A stretch of DNA of 64,000 nt. It comes from JAOUEA01 sp963825685 (lineage in GTDB: Bacteria; Actinomycetota; UBA4738; HRBIN12). The notes beneath the pieces are model-generated. The model searched no databases and had not been told where the DNA came from. It saw only the letters and a program-made list of their open reading frames with translations. Location: the NCBI GenBank assembly GCA_963825685.1, contig CAWGUD010000041.1:1-64000 (forward strand), written 5' to 3'. Positions within the stretch are counted from its first letter, which is position 1. Every line of letters starts with the position of its first letter. Made by a program: the position numbers and the translations under genes. Shown one piece after another: positions 9,043-18,249 of this stretch.

Positions 9043-9851
9043 CTACCCGGCGGCCGGGGATTTCGCGTCTCGCGTCGCATGGTCGTGCGGCCACCGCGTG
9101 AACAGCCGCGAGCGGCCGATCGGGTCGAACCCGAGCCGTCCGTACAGGTGCCGTGGCCAGTCCTGCGCGTCGGCGAACAGGAACACGAACGAGGCGCCCG
9201 CCTTCCTCGCCTCCTCGGCGGCCCGCAGCACGACGTTGCGAGCGACCCCCCGCCCCCGGAACTCCTCGAGCGTGTTCACGTCCTCGATCTGGGCGACGTC
9301 GCCGTGCACGTAGAGCTCGCACGAGCCTGCGAGCGCCCGTCGATGCGCTGCGCGAAGAACCGAGCGCCGACGCCCTCCACCAGCACCCGGCGGAACGCGG
9401 CCAGCGTCTCGGCGATGCCGGGCTCCGTGCCCCAGGGCTCGCGCCTGGTCATCTCGGCGATGAACGGCTCCATCTCCTCGAACGCCAGCTCCTCCACCAC
9501 CCCGGGCTGGGGTCTCGGTCGGCGTCGCGACGGTGGGCCATCACCACCATCTGCTCGAGGGCGTAGCCGTGCTCGACCATGCCCATCGCGATCGAGTCGG
9601 CGTCCTCGACCGACGCGAACTCGACCTCGCGATGGCGGAACCCGCCGTAGAGCTCGTCGAGGATCGCTCACGACGTCGTCGGCCGTCGCTCCGCCGAGCG
9701 CGCGGTCCGCGATCGCCATGTTGGCGTCGTACCGCAGCGGATACCCGTCATGGAAGAAGGCCGTGCCCCAGGGCACGGGTTCCTGTCTCGTGGACGTGCG
9801 CTCCATCACCCACGTCTGGAAGGCGAACGCGCGCTCGTAGTCGGTCGTCAT
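9043..9851 (-). CDS. GNAT family acetyltransferase (several frameshifts)
   Basis: The reconstructed protein starts at ATG 9851 with AFAFQTWVMERTSTRQEPVP and ends with a clear GNAT acetyl-CoA domain (EDVNTLEEFRGRGVARNVVL, then HLYGRLGFDPIGRSRLF). Between these the reading moves between frames near 9668, 9520 and 9325; intermediate pieces such as FAFEEMEPFIAEMTR-like text and RVLVEGVGARFFAQRID lie in adjacent frames. Three or more slips make it either badly affected by indel errors or a true pseudogene. The C-terminal domain alone is intact. It lies 23 bases upstream of eno on the same strand. Confidence 0.65.
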
Positions 9852-9884
9852 CGCCCGGTGAGGATACCGACCGTCGTGCTGCGC

Positions 9885-10847
9885 CTAGTCCGCGCCGGAC
9901 CCGATGACGTCGGCGTGGTCGCCGTTGGCGCCGCAGACGAGCACGACGAGCCGTTCCCCGGCTTGCGGCGCGTACGCCCCGCACATCACCGCGGCGAGGG
10001 CGGCCGCCCCACCGGGCTCGGCGAACATGCGCAGCTGTCGCCAGATCGCGCGCTGGGCCTCGAGGATCGCGTCGTCGTCGACGAGCACGACGTGATCGAC
10101 GTGGCCGGCGCTCGCGACCGCGAACGCGATGTCGCCGGCCCGGCGCGTGCCGAGGGAGTCGGCGGCTCGTCCCGAGACCGGCACGTCGACCGGCCCGCCC
10201 GCCTCCAGGGAGGCCTGCAGGCACCTCGACGTGACCGGCTCCACCCCGACCACACGCAGGTCGTGACCGGCGAACCACGATGCGATGCCCGCGATCAGCC
10301 CTCCCCCGCCGACCGCGACGAGCACCGTGTCGGCGTCGGGCGCCTGCTCGGAGAGCTCGAGCCCGATCGTGCCCTGCCCTGCGACGACCTCGGGTTGGTC
10401 GAAGGGGTGCATCCAGGTGGCGCCGGTCTCGGCCGCGCGCTGGGTGGCCGCGGCCGACGCGTCGTCGTAGTAGCCGTCGATCACCCGCACGTCGGCGCCG
10501 GTCGCTCGGACCTTCTCGATCTTGGCGGCGGGCGACGTCGAGGGGACGAAGATCTCGGCGTGGTGCCCGAGCTCGCGGGCGGCGTGGCCCACCGCCAACC
10601 CGAAGTTGCCGCCGCTCGCCGCCACGACGCCCGCGGGCCCCACGTCCGCCGTGAGCATGCGGTTGAACGCCCCGCGCGGCTTGAACGAGCCGGTCACCTG
10701 CAGCAGCTCGAGCTTCAGCGTCAACGGCGACGCGACCCCGAACGTGCCTGCGGCCACGTCGAGCACCGGCGTGCGGCGCACGTGCGGCGCGATGCGCTCG
10801 CGGGCGGCGTCGATCTGATCCCGCGTCGGCCCGACGACCTCGCTCAC
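9885..10847 (-). CDS. Threonine/serine dehydratase-like PLP enzyme
   Basis: The 320-residue fold type II PLP enzyme has the cofactor lysine in TGSFKPRGAFNRML, the phosphate loop AVGGGGLIAG, the substrate loop ASGGNFGLAVG, and a C-terminal VCGANGD. There is no C-terminal ACT domain, so this resembles catabolic threonine ammonia-lyase or serine racemase/dehydratase rather than IlvA. Note ASGGNFGLA where many relatives have ASAGNHAQ, which may shift substrate preference. The GTG at 10847 overlaps the mazG stop by 4 bases, indicating translational coupling downstream of mazG. Confidence 0.85.
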   Translation of the reverse strand: MSEVVGPTRDQIDAARERIAPHVRRTPVLDVAAGTFGVASPLTLKLELLQVTGSFKPRGAFNRMLTADVGPAGVVAASGGNFGLAVGHAARELGHHAEIFVPSTSPAAKIEKVRATGADVRVIDGYYDDASAAATQRAAETGATWMHPFDQPEVVAGQGTIGLELSEQAPDADTVLVAVGGGGLIAGIASWFAGHDLRVVGVEPVTSRCLQASLEAGGPVDVPVSGRAADSLGTRRAGDIAFAVASAGHVDHVVLVDDDAILEAQRAIWRQLRMFAEPGGAAALAAVMCGAYAPQAGERLVVLVCGANGDHADVIGSGAD

Positions 10848-11674
10848 GACCCGCGGGCCTCCCGGAAGAGCCGGCGCAGCGTCGCCTCGTCGGCCGTCTC
10901 GACGTCGAGCCCTCGCTCGGCCGCGAGCGCGACGAACCGCTCGTACCGCTCGGAGAACGTGCGGACCGTGCGGCGCAGGGCGCTCTCGGCGTCGACGCCC
11001 AGCTTCCGCGCGAGCGCCACGGTCGCGAAGAGCACGTCGCCGACCTCCTCCTCGGCGTTGGCCGGGTCGGTCGCCGCCGCGAGCTCGTCGACCTCCTCGC
11101 GGAGCGCCTCGACGGCCGAGTCGGCCGAGCGCCACTCGAACCCCCACCCGGCCGCGCGACGTTGCACCTTCGCCGCTCGCGCGAGCGAGGGGAGCGAGGC
11201 CGGGATGTCGTCGTCGACCGCCGTGCGCTCACCGGCTTCCGCGGCCTTGAGCTTCTCCCAGTTCACGAGCACCTCGTCGGCGCCGGCCACCTCGACCTCG
11301 CCGAAGACGTGCGGGTGGCGGTAGACGAGCTTCTCGACGAGACCCTGCGCGACGTCGTCGACGTCCCAACGCCCGTCGTCGGCCGCCATCTGCGCGTGGA
11401 ACACGACCTGGAGCAGCACGTCGCCGAGCTCGTCACGCATCGCGTCGTCGTCGCCGGCGTCGATCGCCTCGAGCAGCTCGTGCGTCTCTTCGAGCAGGTG
11501 TCGCGCGAGCGTCTGATGCGTCTGCTCGGCGTCCCACGGGCACCCGCCCGGACCGCGCAGTCGCGCCATCACGCGCACGAGGTCGAGCAGGCGCTCGCCC
11601 TGCTGCGAGCTGGGGACGGGGCCCTCGGGGACGTGGGCGAGCAGGTCGCCCGAGCGCGAGGGCGTCTCGGTCAC
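10844..11674 (-). CDS. mazG: Nucleoside triphosphate pyrophosphohydrolase MazG
   Basis: The 276-residue two-domain MazG hydrolyses NTPs to NMP and pyrophosphate. The first domain has RLRGPGGCPWDAEQTHQTL, the EExxE metal helix LLEETHELLEAIDAGDD and the partner DELGDVLLQVVFHAQ. The second repeats the pattern with VEALREEVDELAAA and EEEVGDVLFATVALARKLG. The GTG start at 11674 overlaps the stop of the upstream SurA-like gene by 4 bases, and the gene overlaps the downstream dehydratase likewise, forming a three-gene unit. The role is housecleaning of aberrant nucleotides. Confidence 0.93.
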   Translation of the reverse strand: MTETPSRSGDLLAHVPEGPVPSSQQGERLLDLVRVMARLRGPGGCPWDAEQTHQTLARHLLEETHELLEAIDAGDDDAMRDELGDVLLQVVFHAQMAADDGRWDVDDVAQGLVEKLVYRHPHVFGEVEVAGADEVLVNWEKLKAAEAGERTAVDDDIPASLPSLARAAKVQRRAAGWGFEWRSADSAVEALREEVDELAAATDPANAEEEVGDVLFATVALARKLGVDAESALRRTVRTFSERYERFVALAAERGLDVETADEATLRRLFREARGS

Positions 11675-12712
11675 GGCGCGGGCGTGCCCTCGTCGCCGTC
11701 GTTCGCGGCGCCGTCGGCGGGGCCGCTCGACGCGCTGGGGTCGGTGCTGTTCACGGCGACCACGGTGAGGGTGTCGAGGTCGAAGTTCCCGTACTTCGGG
11801 TTCACCTCGACGCCCTGCGTCTCGGCCTGATCGCGCATCCACGCGTTGAACAGCGTGCCCTGCTCCCCCTCGACGAGCTGGGTCTTGGCCTCGTCGAACG
11901 GCGTGACCTGCTTGTCGACCAGGTAGATCACGTGCCAGCCGAACTCGCTCTGCACGGGCTCGGAGATCGTGCCGGGCTCGAGCGCGACCGCCGCCTCCCC
12001 GAACTCGGGCACGTAGGTCGACGCCACCGCCTGGCCCGAGGCTCCCGCCGTTGGCCCCCGACTGGGTGTCGGTCGAGACGTCCTTCGCGAGGTCCTCGAA
12101 CGTCTTCTGCGTCGCCCCGGGGGCCGTGACCTGCTGGTAGACGTCCTGGGCCTCGGCTTCGGTGTCGACGAGGATGTGCAGGGCCTCGATCGTGGTGAAG
12201 CGCAGGATCTCGTCGTCGTAGACCTGCTGCAGCTGCTCGTCGCCGAGCTCCTCCTCCGCCACGGCGCCCTGCACCGCCTGGAACAGCAAGACCTCGTTGG
12301 CCAACCCCTCGAGGTCGGTGCGCGTGAGGTCGAGCTTCTCGAGCTCGGCGTCGACCGCCTCGGCCGTGAGCTGCTCGTCGAGGTTCGCGATGATGTCGTC
12401 GACCTCGGTCGCCTCGACCGAGACGTCGTTCGCCTCGGCGTAGTCCGAGATGAACGTGCCCTGGATCATGTTGCCGAGGGTGAAGCGGTTGCACACGGCT
12501 TCCTGCGTGTCGCCTTCGGGCGCCGGCCCGCCGCACTCCTGCTGGTTCAGCGCGGCGAGGAACGTGAACAGCTTCGCTTCCTCGGCGAGCTGCTCGTCGG
12601 TGATGTCGGTCTCGCCGACGGTCGCGGCCGCCGACGGGCCGGAGCTGCAGGCCGCGAGGAACGCGGCGGCGATCACGGGCATGGCGATGAGGCGGAGCGT
12701 TCGGGAGTCCAC
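11671..12712 (-). CDS. SurA/PrsA-like peptidyl-prolyl isomerase lipoprotein (one frameshift)
   Basis: The protein has about 345 residues and starts at a GTG at 12712. It has a lipoprotein signal peptide (PVIAAAFLAAC with Cys as acylation site). A SurA N-terminal-like helical domain follows, then the parvulin start LRFTTIEALHILVDTEAEAQ and KTFEDLAKDVSTDTQSGANG. The frame slips near 12040; the parvulin end continues one frame over as VPEFGEAAVALEPGTISEPV and FGWHVIYLVDKQVTPF. It would act as an extracytoplasmic folding catalyst. The position upstream of mazG is conserved in several actinobacteria. Confidence 0.85.
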
Positions 12713-12775
12713 GACGGACCAGTCTACGGGCTCGGGCGCACCCGATCTCCGCCGACACACGAACGTCATGCGGGC

Positions 12776-15700
12776 TCAGGCGCCGGACATGGGAGTCGGC
12801 GTGGGGAGCACCCGGTCCCCCGTCGCCGCCTCGAGCAGCCAGCGTTCCACGAACGCCACCAGGTCCGTGCCGAAGACACGCTCGGGAACGAGGTTCAACG
12901 TCTGCGACTCGGGGGCGAACGACGACCCGTAGACACGCTCCTGCAGGTCGGTGAGCAGGTGCTCGGGGATCGTCACCGGCTTGAGGCGCACCTGATCGCG
13001 GAACGTCGAGATCTCCTCGACCCCGAGCGCTCGGGCGGTCACGCGCAGCGACGCGATCGCGAACAGCGTCTGGACCTCGTCGGGCAGCGCGCCGTAGCGG
13101 TCGATCGTCTCGGTGCGGATCTGCTCGAGCGTGGCGTGGTCGGGAGCCAGCGAGATGCGCCGGTACAGCTCGAGGCGCAGCGCCTCCTGGGCGACCCAGC
13201 CCGGCGGCACGAACGCCTTCACCGGCAGGTCGATGCGGAGCTCCTGCTCCTCGGGCACCGCCTCGCCCTTCATCTCGGCCATCGACTCCTGCAGGATGCG
13301 CGCGTACGCGTCGAACCCGACCGCGGCGATGTGGCCCGACTGCTCGGCCCCGAGCATGTTCCCGGCCCCTCGGATCTCCAGGTCCTTCATCGCGATCTTG
13401 AACCCCGACCCGAGCGCCTGGTGCGCGCTGATCGTGGCGAGCCGCTCCCGGGCCTCCTCGGTCATCTCCCGTTGGGGCGGGAAGAAGAAGTACGCGAACG
13501 CGCGCTCGGTCGAGCGCCCGACGCGGCCGCGCAGCTGGTACATCTGCGCGAGGCCGAGCAGGTCGGCCCGGTCGACGACGAGCGTGTTCGCGTTCGGCAC
13601 GTCGAGGCCGCTCTCGATGATCACGGTCGAGACCAGCACGTCGGCCTCCCGGTTCCAGAACGTCATCATCTGCCGTTCGAGCAGCGCCTCGTCCATCTGG
13701 CCGTGCGCGACGACGATGCGCGCCTCGGGGAGCTCCTGCTGCAGCCACGCGACCTGCCGGTCGATCGTCGCCACCCGGTTGTGCACCCAGAAGACCTGAC
13801 CCTCGCGCAGCAGCTCGCGGCGGACGGCCCCCAGCGCCAGGCCCTCGTCGTAGCTGCCCACGTACGTGAGCACCGGCTGGCGGTCCTCGGGCGGCGTGTC
13901 GATCGTGCTCATCTCGCGGATGCCGGTGAGCGCCATCTCGAGCGTGCGCGGGATCGGCGTCGCCGTCATCGTGAGCACGTCGACGCTGGCGCGGAACTGC
14001 TTCAGGCGCTCCTTGTGCGCGACCCCGAAGCGCTGCTCCTCGTCGACCACGAGCAGGCCCAGGTCCTGGAACGCCATGTCCTTGCCGAGCAGCCGGTGCG
14101 TGCCGATCACGACGTCGACCTTGCCCGCCTTCACGTCCTCGACGACCTGCTTCTGCTCGGCGTGGCTCACGAAGCGGCTGAGCATCCTCACCGTGACCGG
14201 GAACGGCGCGAACCGCTCGCTGAACGTGATGAAGTGCTGCTCGGCGAGGAGCGTCGTCGGCACGAGCACGGCGACCTGCTTGCCCTCCATCACGGCCTTG
14301 AACGCCGCCCGCACGGCGATCTCGGTCTTGCCGAACCCGACGTCGCCGCAGACCAGGCGATCCATCGGCTTGGGCAGCATCATGTCGGCCTTGACCTCGT
14401 CGATCGCCGAGATCTGGTCGGTCGTCTCCTCGTGGGGGAAGGCGTCCTCGAGCTCCTGCTGCCACGGCGTGTCGGGGCCGAACGCGTGACCGGGCACCGA
14501 GAGACGCACCGTGTAGAGGCGCACGAGCTCGCCGGCCATGTCGCGCACGGCGCGCTTGACCTTCGCGGTCGCGCGCGCCCAGTCGCTGCCGCCCATGCGG
14601 TGCAGGCGGGGGCTGTCGCCGCCGATGTACTTCGCGACCATGCCGACCGCGTCGCTCGGCACGAAGAGCTTGTCGCCGCCGGCGTACTCGAGCACGAGGT
14701 AGTCGCGCTCGGCGCCGGCGAGCTCGCGGTGGGTGATGCCCGTGTACCGCCCGACCCCGTGGATCCGGTGCACGGCGAAGTCGCCCGTCTCGAGCTCGTC
14801 GGCGATCGAGTCCGTGCGCCGGCGCGTGAACCGCGGCGCCGTGCGCGTGTGCCGGCGGGCGCCGAACAGGTCCTCCTCGGTGACCACGGCCAGGCGCCCC
14901 GCCTGGAACAGGAACCCGTCGGCGAGCGGCGACTCCACCGGCTCGACGGGCACGCCGTCGCCCAGCACCTCGCGGGCGCGCTCCAGGGAGCCGTGGCCGC
15001 GGGCCGACAGCACGATGCGGAACCCGGCGCCGGCGAGCTCGCGCGCACGCGAGGCGAGCTCCGCGGCGTTGCCCTGCCCCGTGCCCCAGCTCGCGATGCC
15101 GAGATCGAGGCCCTCGGCGAACTCGGTGAGGTGCAGCCGCACGCGGTCACCGATCGCGTCGTCGAGCGTGTGCAGCACCCGGGCGGCGGGCCAGGCCGTC
15201 GCCTCGGCGAGCGCCTCGCCTTCCAGGTGCGCCGCCCGCGCCCGGTCGAGGGTGCGATGCGCGTGGGTGAGCACCACCCATCCGCCCTCGGGCACGAGCT
15301 CGGCCGGCGTGGGCATGCGGTCGAACAGGAACGGCGCGAGCGACTCCGCGCCCTCGACGAACAACCCGTCGGCCATGCGCGCGAGCTGGTCGGCGAAGCG
15401 CTCCGGCGCCTCGGCGGCCGCGGCGCGCGCGCGATCGCGCAGGGCGTCGTCGGGCACCAGCTCACGCGTCGCCGGCACCTCGGCGAGCGCCACCCGTTCG
15501 GTGGACAGCTGCGTCGACGGCACGAACTCCCTGATCGACTCGACCTCGTCGCCGAAGTAGTCCACGCGCACCGGGCGGCGCGCCGTGCCGGGGAAGACGT
15601 CGACCACGCCGCCCCGCACGGCGAACTCGCCGCGGTGCTCGACCACGTCGGACCGCGTGTAGCCGAGGTCGACGAGGCGTTCCGCGAGCGCGTCGGGCGG

Positions 15701-16135
15701 CAGATCGAGGCCGGCGACGAGCTGGAGGGCGGACGTGACGCCGAGCGTCGGGATCAGGCCCTGCATCGCCGCGAGCACCGGCGCGACCAGCACGAACGCG
15801 CCCTTGGCCTCGCGCATGCGGGCGACGGCGCTGGCACGCCGGGCCGCGACCTCGGGCGCGGGCGAGATGCCCTCGTACGGCAGGGCCTCCCACGCCGGCA
15901 GCAGCGCGACCCGCTCGGGGCCGAGGAACGCCTCGAGATCGGCGGCGAGCGCCTCGGCCTCACGGGGGCCGGGCGCCACGGCGAGCAGGGGTGCCTCGAG
16001 CGCGGTCGCCACGCCCGCGACCACGAAGTCCTCGCCGGCCTCGGCCCTGGCCACGATCGGACGCGCACGCTCGAGCAGGAGCCGCTCGAACGGCTCGGAA
16101 CGCACCAGCACATCGAGCGCGTCTCGCAGAGCCAA
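12776..16135 (-). CDS. mfd: Transcription-repair coupling factor Mfd
   Basis: This protein of about 1,120 residues releases stalled RNA polymerase and recruits UvrA. The UvrB-like N-terminal part covers roughly residues 1-330. The RNA-polymerase-interacting domain follows (TGDFAVHRIHGVGRYTGI, about 430-500). The RecG-like helicase carries Walker A CGDVGFGKTEIA near 600, the DEEQ box VVDEEQRFGV near 700 and RVGRSTERAFAYFF. The TRCF domain is at the C terminus. An in-frame TTG exists at 16168, but TTG at 16135 is chosen because GGGAGG lies 6 bases upstream of it. The frame is intact over the whole length. Confidence 0.95.
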   Translation of the reverse strand: MALRDALDVLVRSEPFERLLLERARPIVARAEAGEDFVVAGVATALEAPLLAVAPGPREAEALAADLEAFLGPERVALLPAWEALPYEGISPAPEVAARRASAVARMREAKGAFVLVAPVLAAMQGLIPTLGVTSALQLVAGLDLPPDALAERLVDLGYTRSDVVEHRGEFAVRGGVVDVFPGTARRPVRVDYFGDEVESIREFVPSTQLSTERVALAEVPATRELVPDDALRDRARAAAAEAPERFADQLARMADGLFVEGAESLAPFLFDRMPTPAELVPEGGWVVLTHAHRTLDRARAAHLEGEALAEATAWPAARVLHTLDDAIGDRVRLHLTEFAEGLDLGIASWGTGQGNAAELASRARELAGAGFRIVLSARGHGSLERAREVLGDGVPVEPVESPLADGFLFQAGRLAVVTEEDLFGARRHTRTAPRFTRRRTDSIADELETGDFAVHRIHGVGRYTGITHRELAGAERDYLVLEYAGGDKLFVPSDAVGMVAKYIGGDSPRLHRMGGSDWARATAKVKRAVRDMAGELVRLYTVRLSVPGHAFGPDTPWQQELEDAFPHEETTDQISAIDEVKADMMLPKPMDRLVCGDVGFGKTEIAVRAAFKAVMEGKQVAVLVPTTLLAEQHFITFSERFAPFPVTVRMLSRFVSHAEQKQVVEDVKAGKVDVVIGTHRLLGKDMAFQDLGLLVVDEEQRFGVAHKERLKQFRASVDVLTMTATPIPRTLEMALTGIREMSTIDTPPEDRQPVLTYVGSYDEGLALGAVRRELLREGQVFWVHNRVATIDRQVAWLQQELPEARIVVAHGQMDEALLERQMMTFWNREADVLVSTVIIESGLDVPNANTLVVDRADLLGLAQMYQLRGRVGRSTERAFAYFFFPPQREMTEEARERLATISAHQALGSGFKIAMKDLEIRGAGNMLGAEQSGHIAAVGFDAYARILQESMAEMKGEAVPEEQELRIDLPVKAFVPPGWVAQEALRLELYRRISLAPDHATLEQIRTETIDRYGALPDEVQTLFAIASLRVTARALGVEEISTFRDQVRLKPVTIPEHLLTDLQERVYGSSFAPESQTLNLVPERVFGTDLVAFVERWLLEAATGDRVLPTPTPMSGA

Positions 16136-16172
16136 CCCGGAACCTCCCGAACAGCGACCGGACACCAAGAAC

Positions 16173-16199
16173 AGGCCTCGCCGCGTGCCGGCGGGGCCT
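16173..16199 (-). terminator. Rho-independent-like terminator between pth and mfd
   Basis: An 11-bp inverted repeat, AGGCCTCGCCG and CGGCGGGGCCT with one G-T pair, encloses a 5-base loop. On the minus strand, the direction of pth, it is followed by a T-rich TGTTCTT stretch. It sits in the 109-base gap between the pth stop and the mfd start, so it would end the rplY-pth transcript. Confidence 0.6.
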
Positions 16200-16244
16200 T
16201 GGGAGAAGCAGTCTAGTCCTGCGGGACGCGACGCCGTGAGCCGG

Positions 16245-16823
16245 TCAGCCCTGAGGCGTCTGGCGGTTGAACCGGTCCTGGGTCGGGGTGAGCCCCTCGG
16301 CGATCAGGCTGCGCACCGCGTCGGCCGCGTGGTCGACCCAGATCGCGACGTCGGCCTCGAGCTTCTTCCCGATCGGCGTCAGCACGAAGTCCGCGGGGTC
16401 CTGACGCCCGGGCGGGCGTCCGATGCCGATGCGCACGTGCAGGAAGTCCCGGGACGCCAGCGCCTGCTGCAGCGACTTCACGCCGTTGTGGGAGCTGCCG
16501 CCGCCGAGCTTCACGCGCAGCTCGCCCGCGGGGATGTCGAGCTCGTCGTAGACCGCGATCAGCCGGTCGGGCTCGACGTGCTGCTTGTGCGCGAGGCTCG
16601 CGTACGACGGGCCCGACTCGTTCATGAACCGCGTCGAGGCCGCGAGCAGCACGCGATCGCCGCCCTCGCGGACCTCGGCGAGCTCGACCGGCAGGAACCG
16701 CACCTTCTTGAACCGCTCGCCGTGCGCGCGCGCCAGCTCGTCGACGACCATGCGGCCGACGTTGTGCCGGGTGTTCGCGTACCGATCGCCGGGGTTGCCG
16801 AGACCGGCGACGAGCCAGGTCAT
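16245..16823 (-). CDS. pth: Peptidyl-tRNA hydrolase
   Basis: The 192-residue enzyme cleaves the ester bond of peptidyl-tRNA that has dropped off ribosomes. Family motifs are complete: VAGLGNPGDRYANTRHNVG with the catalytic His, STRFMNESGPSYA with Asn, YDELDIPAGELRVKLGG with the active Asp, SSHNGVKSLQQAL, and RIGIGRPPGRQDPADFVL. It starts 16 bases after the rplY stop, the normal actinobacterial pairing of ribosomal bL25 and Pth. Confidence 0.97.
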   Translation of the reverse strand: MTWLVAGLGNPGDRYANTRHNVGRMVVDELARAHGERFKKVRFLPVELAEVREGGDRVLLAASTRFMNESGPSYASLAHKQHVEPDRLIAVYDELDIPAGELRVKLGGGSSHNGVKSLQQALASRDFLHVRIGIGRPPGRQDPADFVLTPIGKKLEADVAIWVDHAADAVRSLIAEGLTPTQDRFNRQTPQG

Positions 16824-16838
16824 GGGAGCGGCAGGGGG

Positions 16839-17543
16839 CTAGCCCTCGCCACCCTCGCCTTCGGCAGGAGCCTCGCCGCCCTCCGCGGGAGCCTCCCCCT
16901 CGACGGCCGCCTCGGCACCTTCCTCGGCCTCGGCCACGGGCACCTCGACACCCTCCTCGCCGGGCACCGACAGGTCGGCCTCGACACGGAGCGCGGCCGG
17001 GGTCACGACCGAGAGCACGGCGTCCTCGGGGCTCGTGAGGATCGTGACGCCCTTGGGCGTCACGAGGTCGCTCACGTGCACCATGTCGCCGAGCTCCACG
17101 TCGGTGATGTCGACCACGATCTCGTCGGGCACGTCCTGCGGCAGGCACTCGATCTGCACCTCGCGCAGGTGGTGCTCGACCACCCCGCCTTCCTTCACGC
17201 CGGCGGCGTCGCCCGTCTCGTGGACGGGCACGTTCACGGTGATCGTCTCGGTGCGGCTCACCGCGAGGAAGTCGACGTGCACGAACTTCGAGTGGATGTG
17301 ATCGCGCTGGATCTCACGCGGGATCGCCAGGTGCTCCTCGCCGTCGACCATGAGGTCGACGAGCACGTTCGATCCGGCGCTGCCGTGCAGCAGGTGGCTC
17401 AGCTCGCGGGAGTCCACGGTGAGCGGCGTCGTCTCGAGGCCCTGTCCGTAGAGCACGGCCGGGATCTTGCCGGCGGCGCGGAGCTTGCGGGCGACGCCCT
17501 TGCCGGCGTCGGAGCGACGTTCTGCGGTGAGTTTCGTGTCCAT
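16839..17543 (-). CDS. rplY: 50S ribosomal protein bL25 (general stress protein CTC type)
   Basis: The 234-residue protein binds 5S rRNA. The N-terminal bL25 domain contains GVARKLRAAGKIPAVLYGQG, HIHSKFVHVDFLAVSRTE, and the TL5/CTC C-terminal domain contains IECLPQDVPDEIVVDITDVE and VHVSDLVTPKGVTIL. It ends in a highly acidic Glu/Ala/Gly tail from about residue 195, common in CTC-type proteins of high-GC bacteria. ATG 17543 is the start. It is divergent from the ECF sigma gene with a 154-base gap that must hold both promoters. Confidence 0.95.
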   Translation of the reverse strand: MDTKLTAERRSDAGKGVARKLRAAGKIPAVLYGQGLETTPLTVDSRELSHLLHGSAGSNVLVDLMVDGEEHLAIPREIQRDHIHSKFVHVDFLAVSRTETITVNVPVHETGDAAGVKEGGVVEHHLREVQIECLPQDVPDEIVVDITDVELGDMVHVSDLVTPKGVTILTSPEDAVLSVVTPAALRVEADLSVPGEEGVEVPVAEAEEGAEAAVEGEAPAEGGEAPAEGEGGEG

Positions 17544-17697
17544 GGCGAAGAGGAGCCCTTCGTATCTGTGGGAGGCGGATCGGTCGTTTCGAGAACGTGG
17601 GGATGGTACAGGAAAGCGCAGGTGGGCGGCATCGCTCCCACGTTGCGGTGCATCCGAGCGATACCTTCCGGCCCGACCGTGCGTCTTCACTGATGAG

Positions 17698-18249
17698 ATG
17701 GCGGAAGGAACGGGATTGGGCGTCGAGGAGCGGCCCACGGAGGCATCGGAGCCCGATGTCTCGGACGGCGGGCTCGACGAGTTGTACGCGCGCCACATCG
17801 GCGCCGGCGTGCGGCTCGCGTTCCTGTTGACCGGCGATCGCCCGCACGCCGAGGACCTCGCGCAGGAGGCGTTCATCCGATGCGTCGGTCGCTTCCGGCA
17901 CCTGCGGCGTCCCGACGCGTTCGAGGCGTACTTCCGCCGGGCGATCGTGAACCTGCACACGTCGGGGCTGCGTCGTCGACGCTTGGAGCGCGCATGGCTC
18001 TCGAAGGAAGGCGCCGAGTCGGCGCGACGCGTGTCGTCGCAACCCGACGTCGGAGCCCGCGAGGACCTGTGGAAGGCGCTCGCGACGCTGCCCGCTCGGC
18101 AGCGCGCGGCCCTGGTGCTCCGGTACTACGAGGACCTGTCCGAGCGCGAGACCGCCGAGGTGCTCGGGTGCTCGGTGGCGGCCGTGAAGTCGTTGGTGGC
18201 CCGCGGCGGCGGCGCCCTGCGCGAGCTGATCAGAGGTGAGGACGCATGA
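17698..18249 (+). CDS. ECF-type RNA polymerase sigma factor
   Basis: The protein has 183 residues. Region 2 holds DELYARHIGAGVRLAFLLTG, HAEDLAQEAFIRCVGRF and the helix DAFEAYFRRAIVNLHTSGLR. Region 4 holds WKALATLPARQRAALVLRYY and the helix-turn-helix SERETAEVLGCSVAAVKSLV. This is the SigE/SigK-like group of short actinobacterial ECF factors (often labelled SigE family 70). Its last 4 bases overlap the start of the next gene, which encodes a membrane protein likely to be its partner. The stimulus cannot be read from the sequence. Confidence 0.92.
   Translation: MAEGTGLGVEERPTEASEPDVSDGGLDELYARHIGAGVRLAFLLTGDRPHAEDLAQEAFIRCVGRFRHLRRPDAFEAYFRRAIVNLHTSGLRRRRLERAWLSKEGAESARRVSSQPDVGAREDLWKALATLPARQRAALVLRYYEDLSERETAEVLGCSVAAVKSLVARGGGALRELIRGEDA

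Noticed and set aside
12176..16216. Open frame of 1,346 codons on the plus strand across mfd
   Set aside because: It is the antisense shadow of mfd and the SurA-like gene. Its translation is an Arg/Leu/His-rich repeat-like text without motifs, while the minus strand encodes full-length Mfd.
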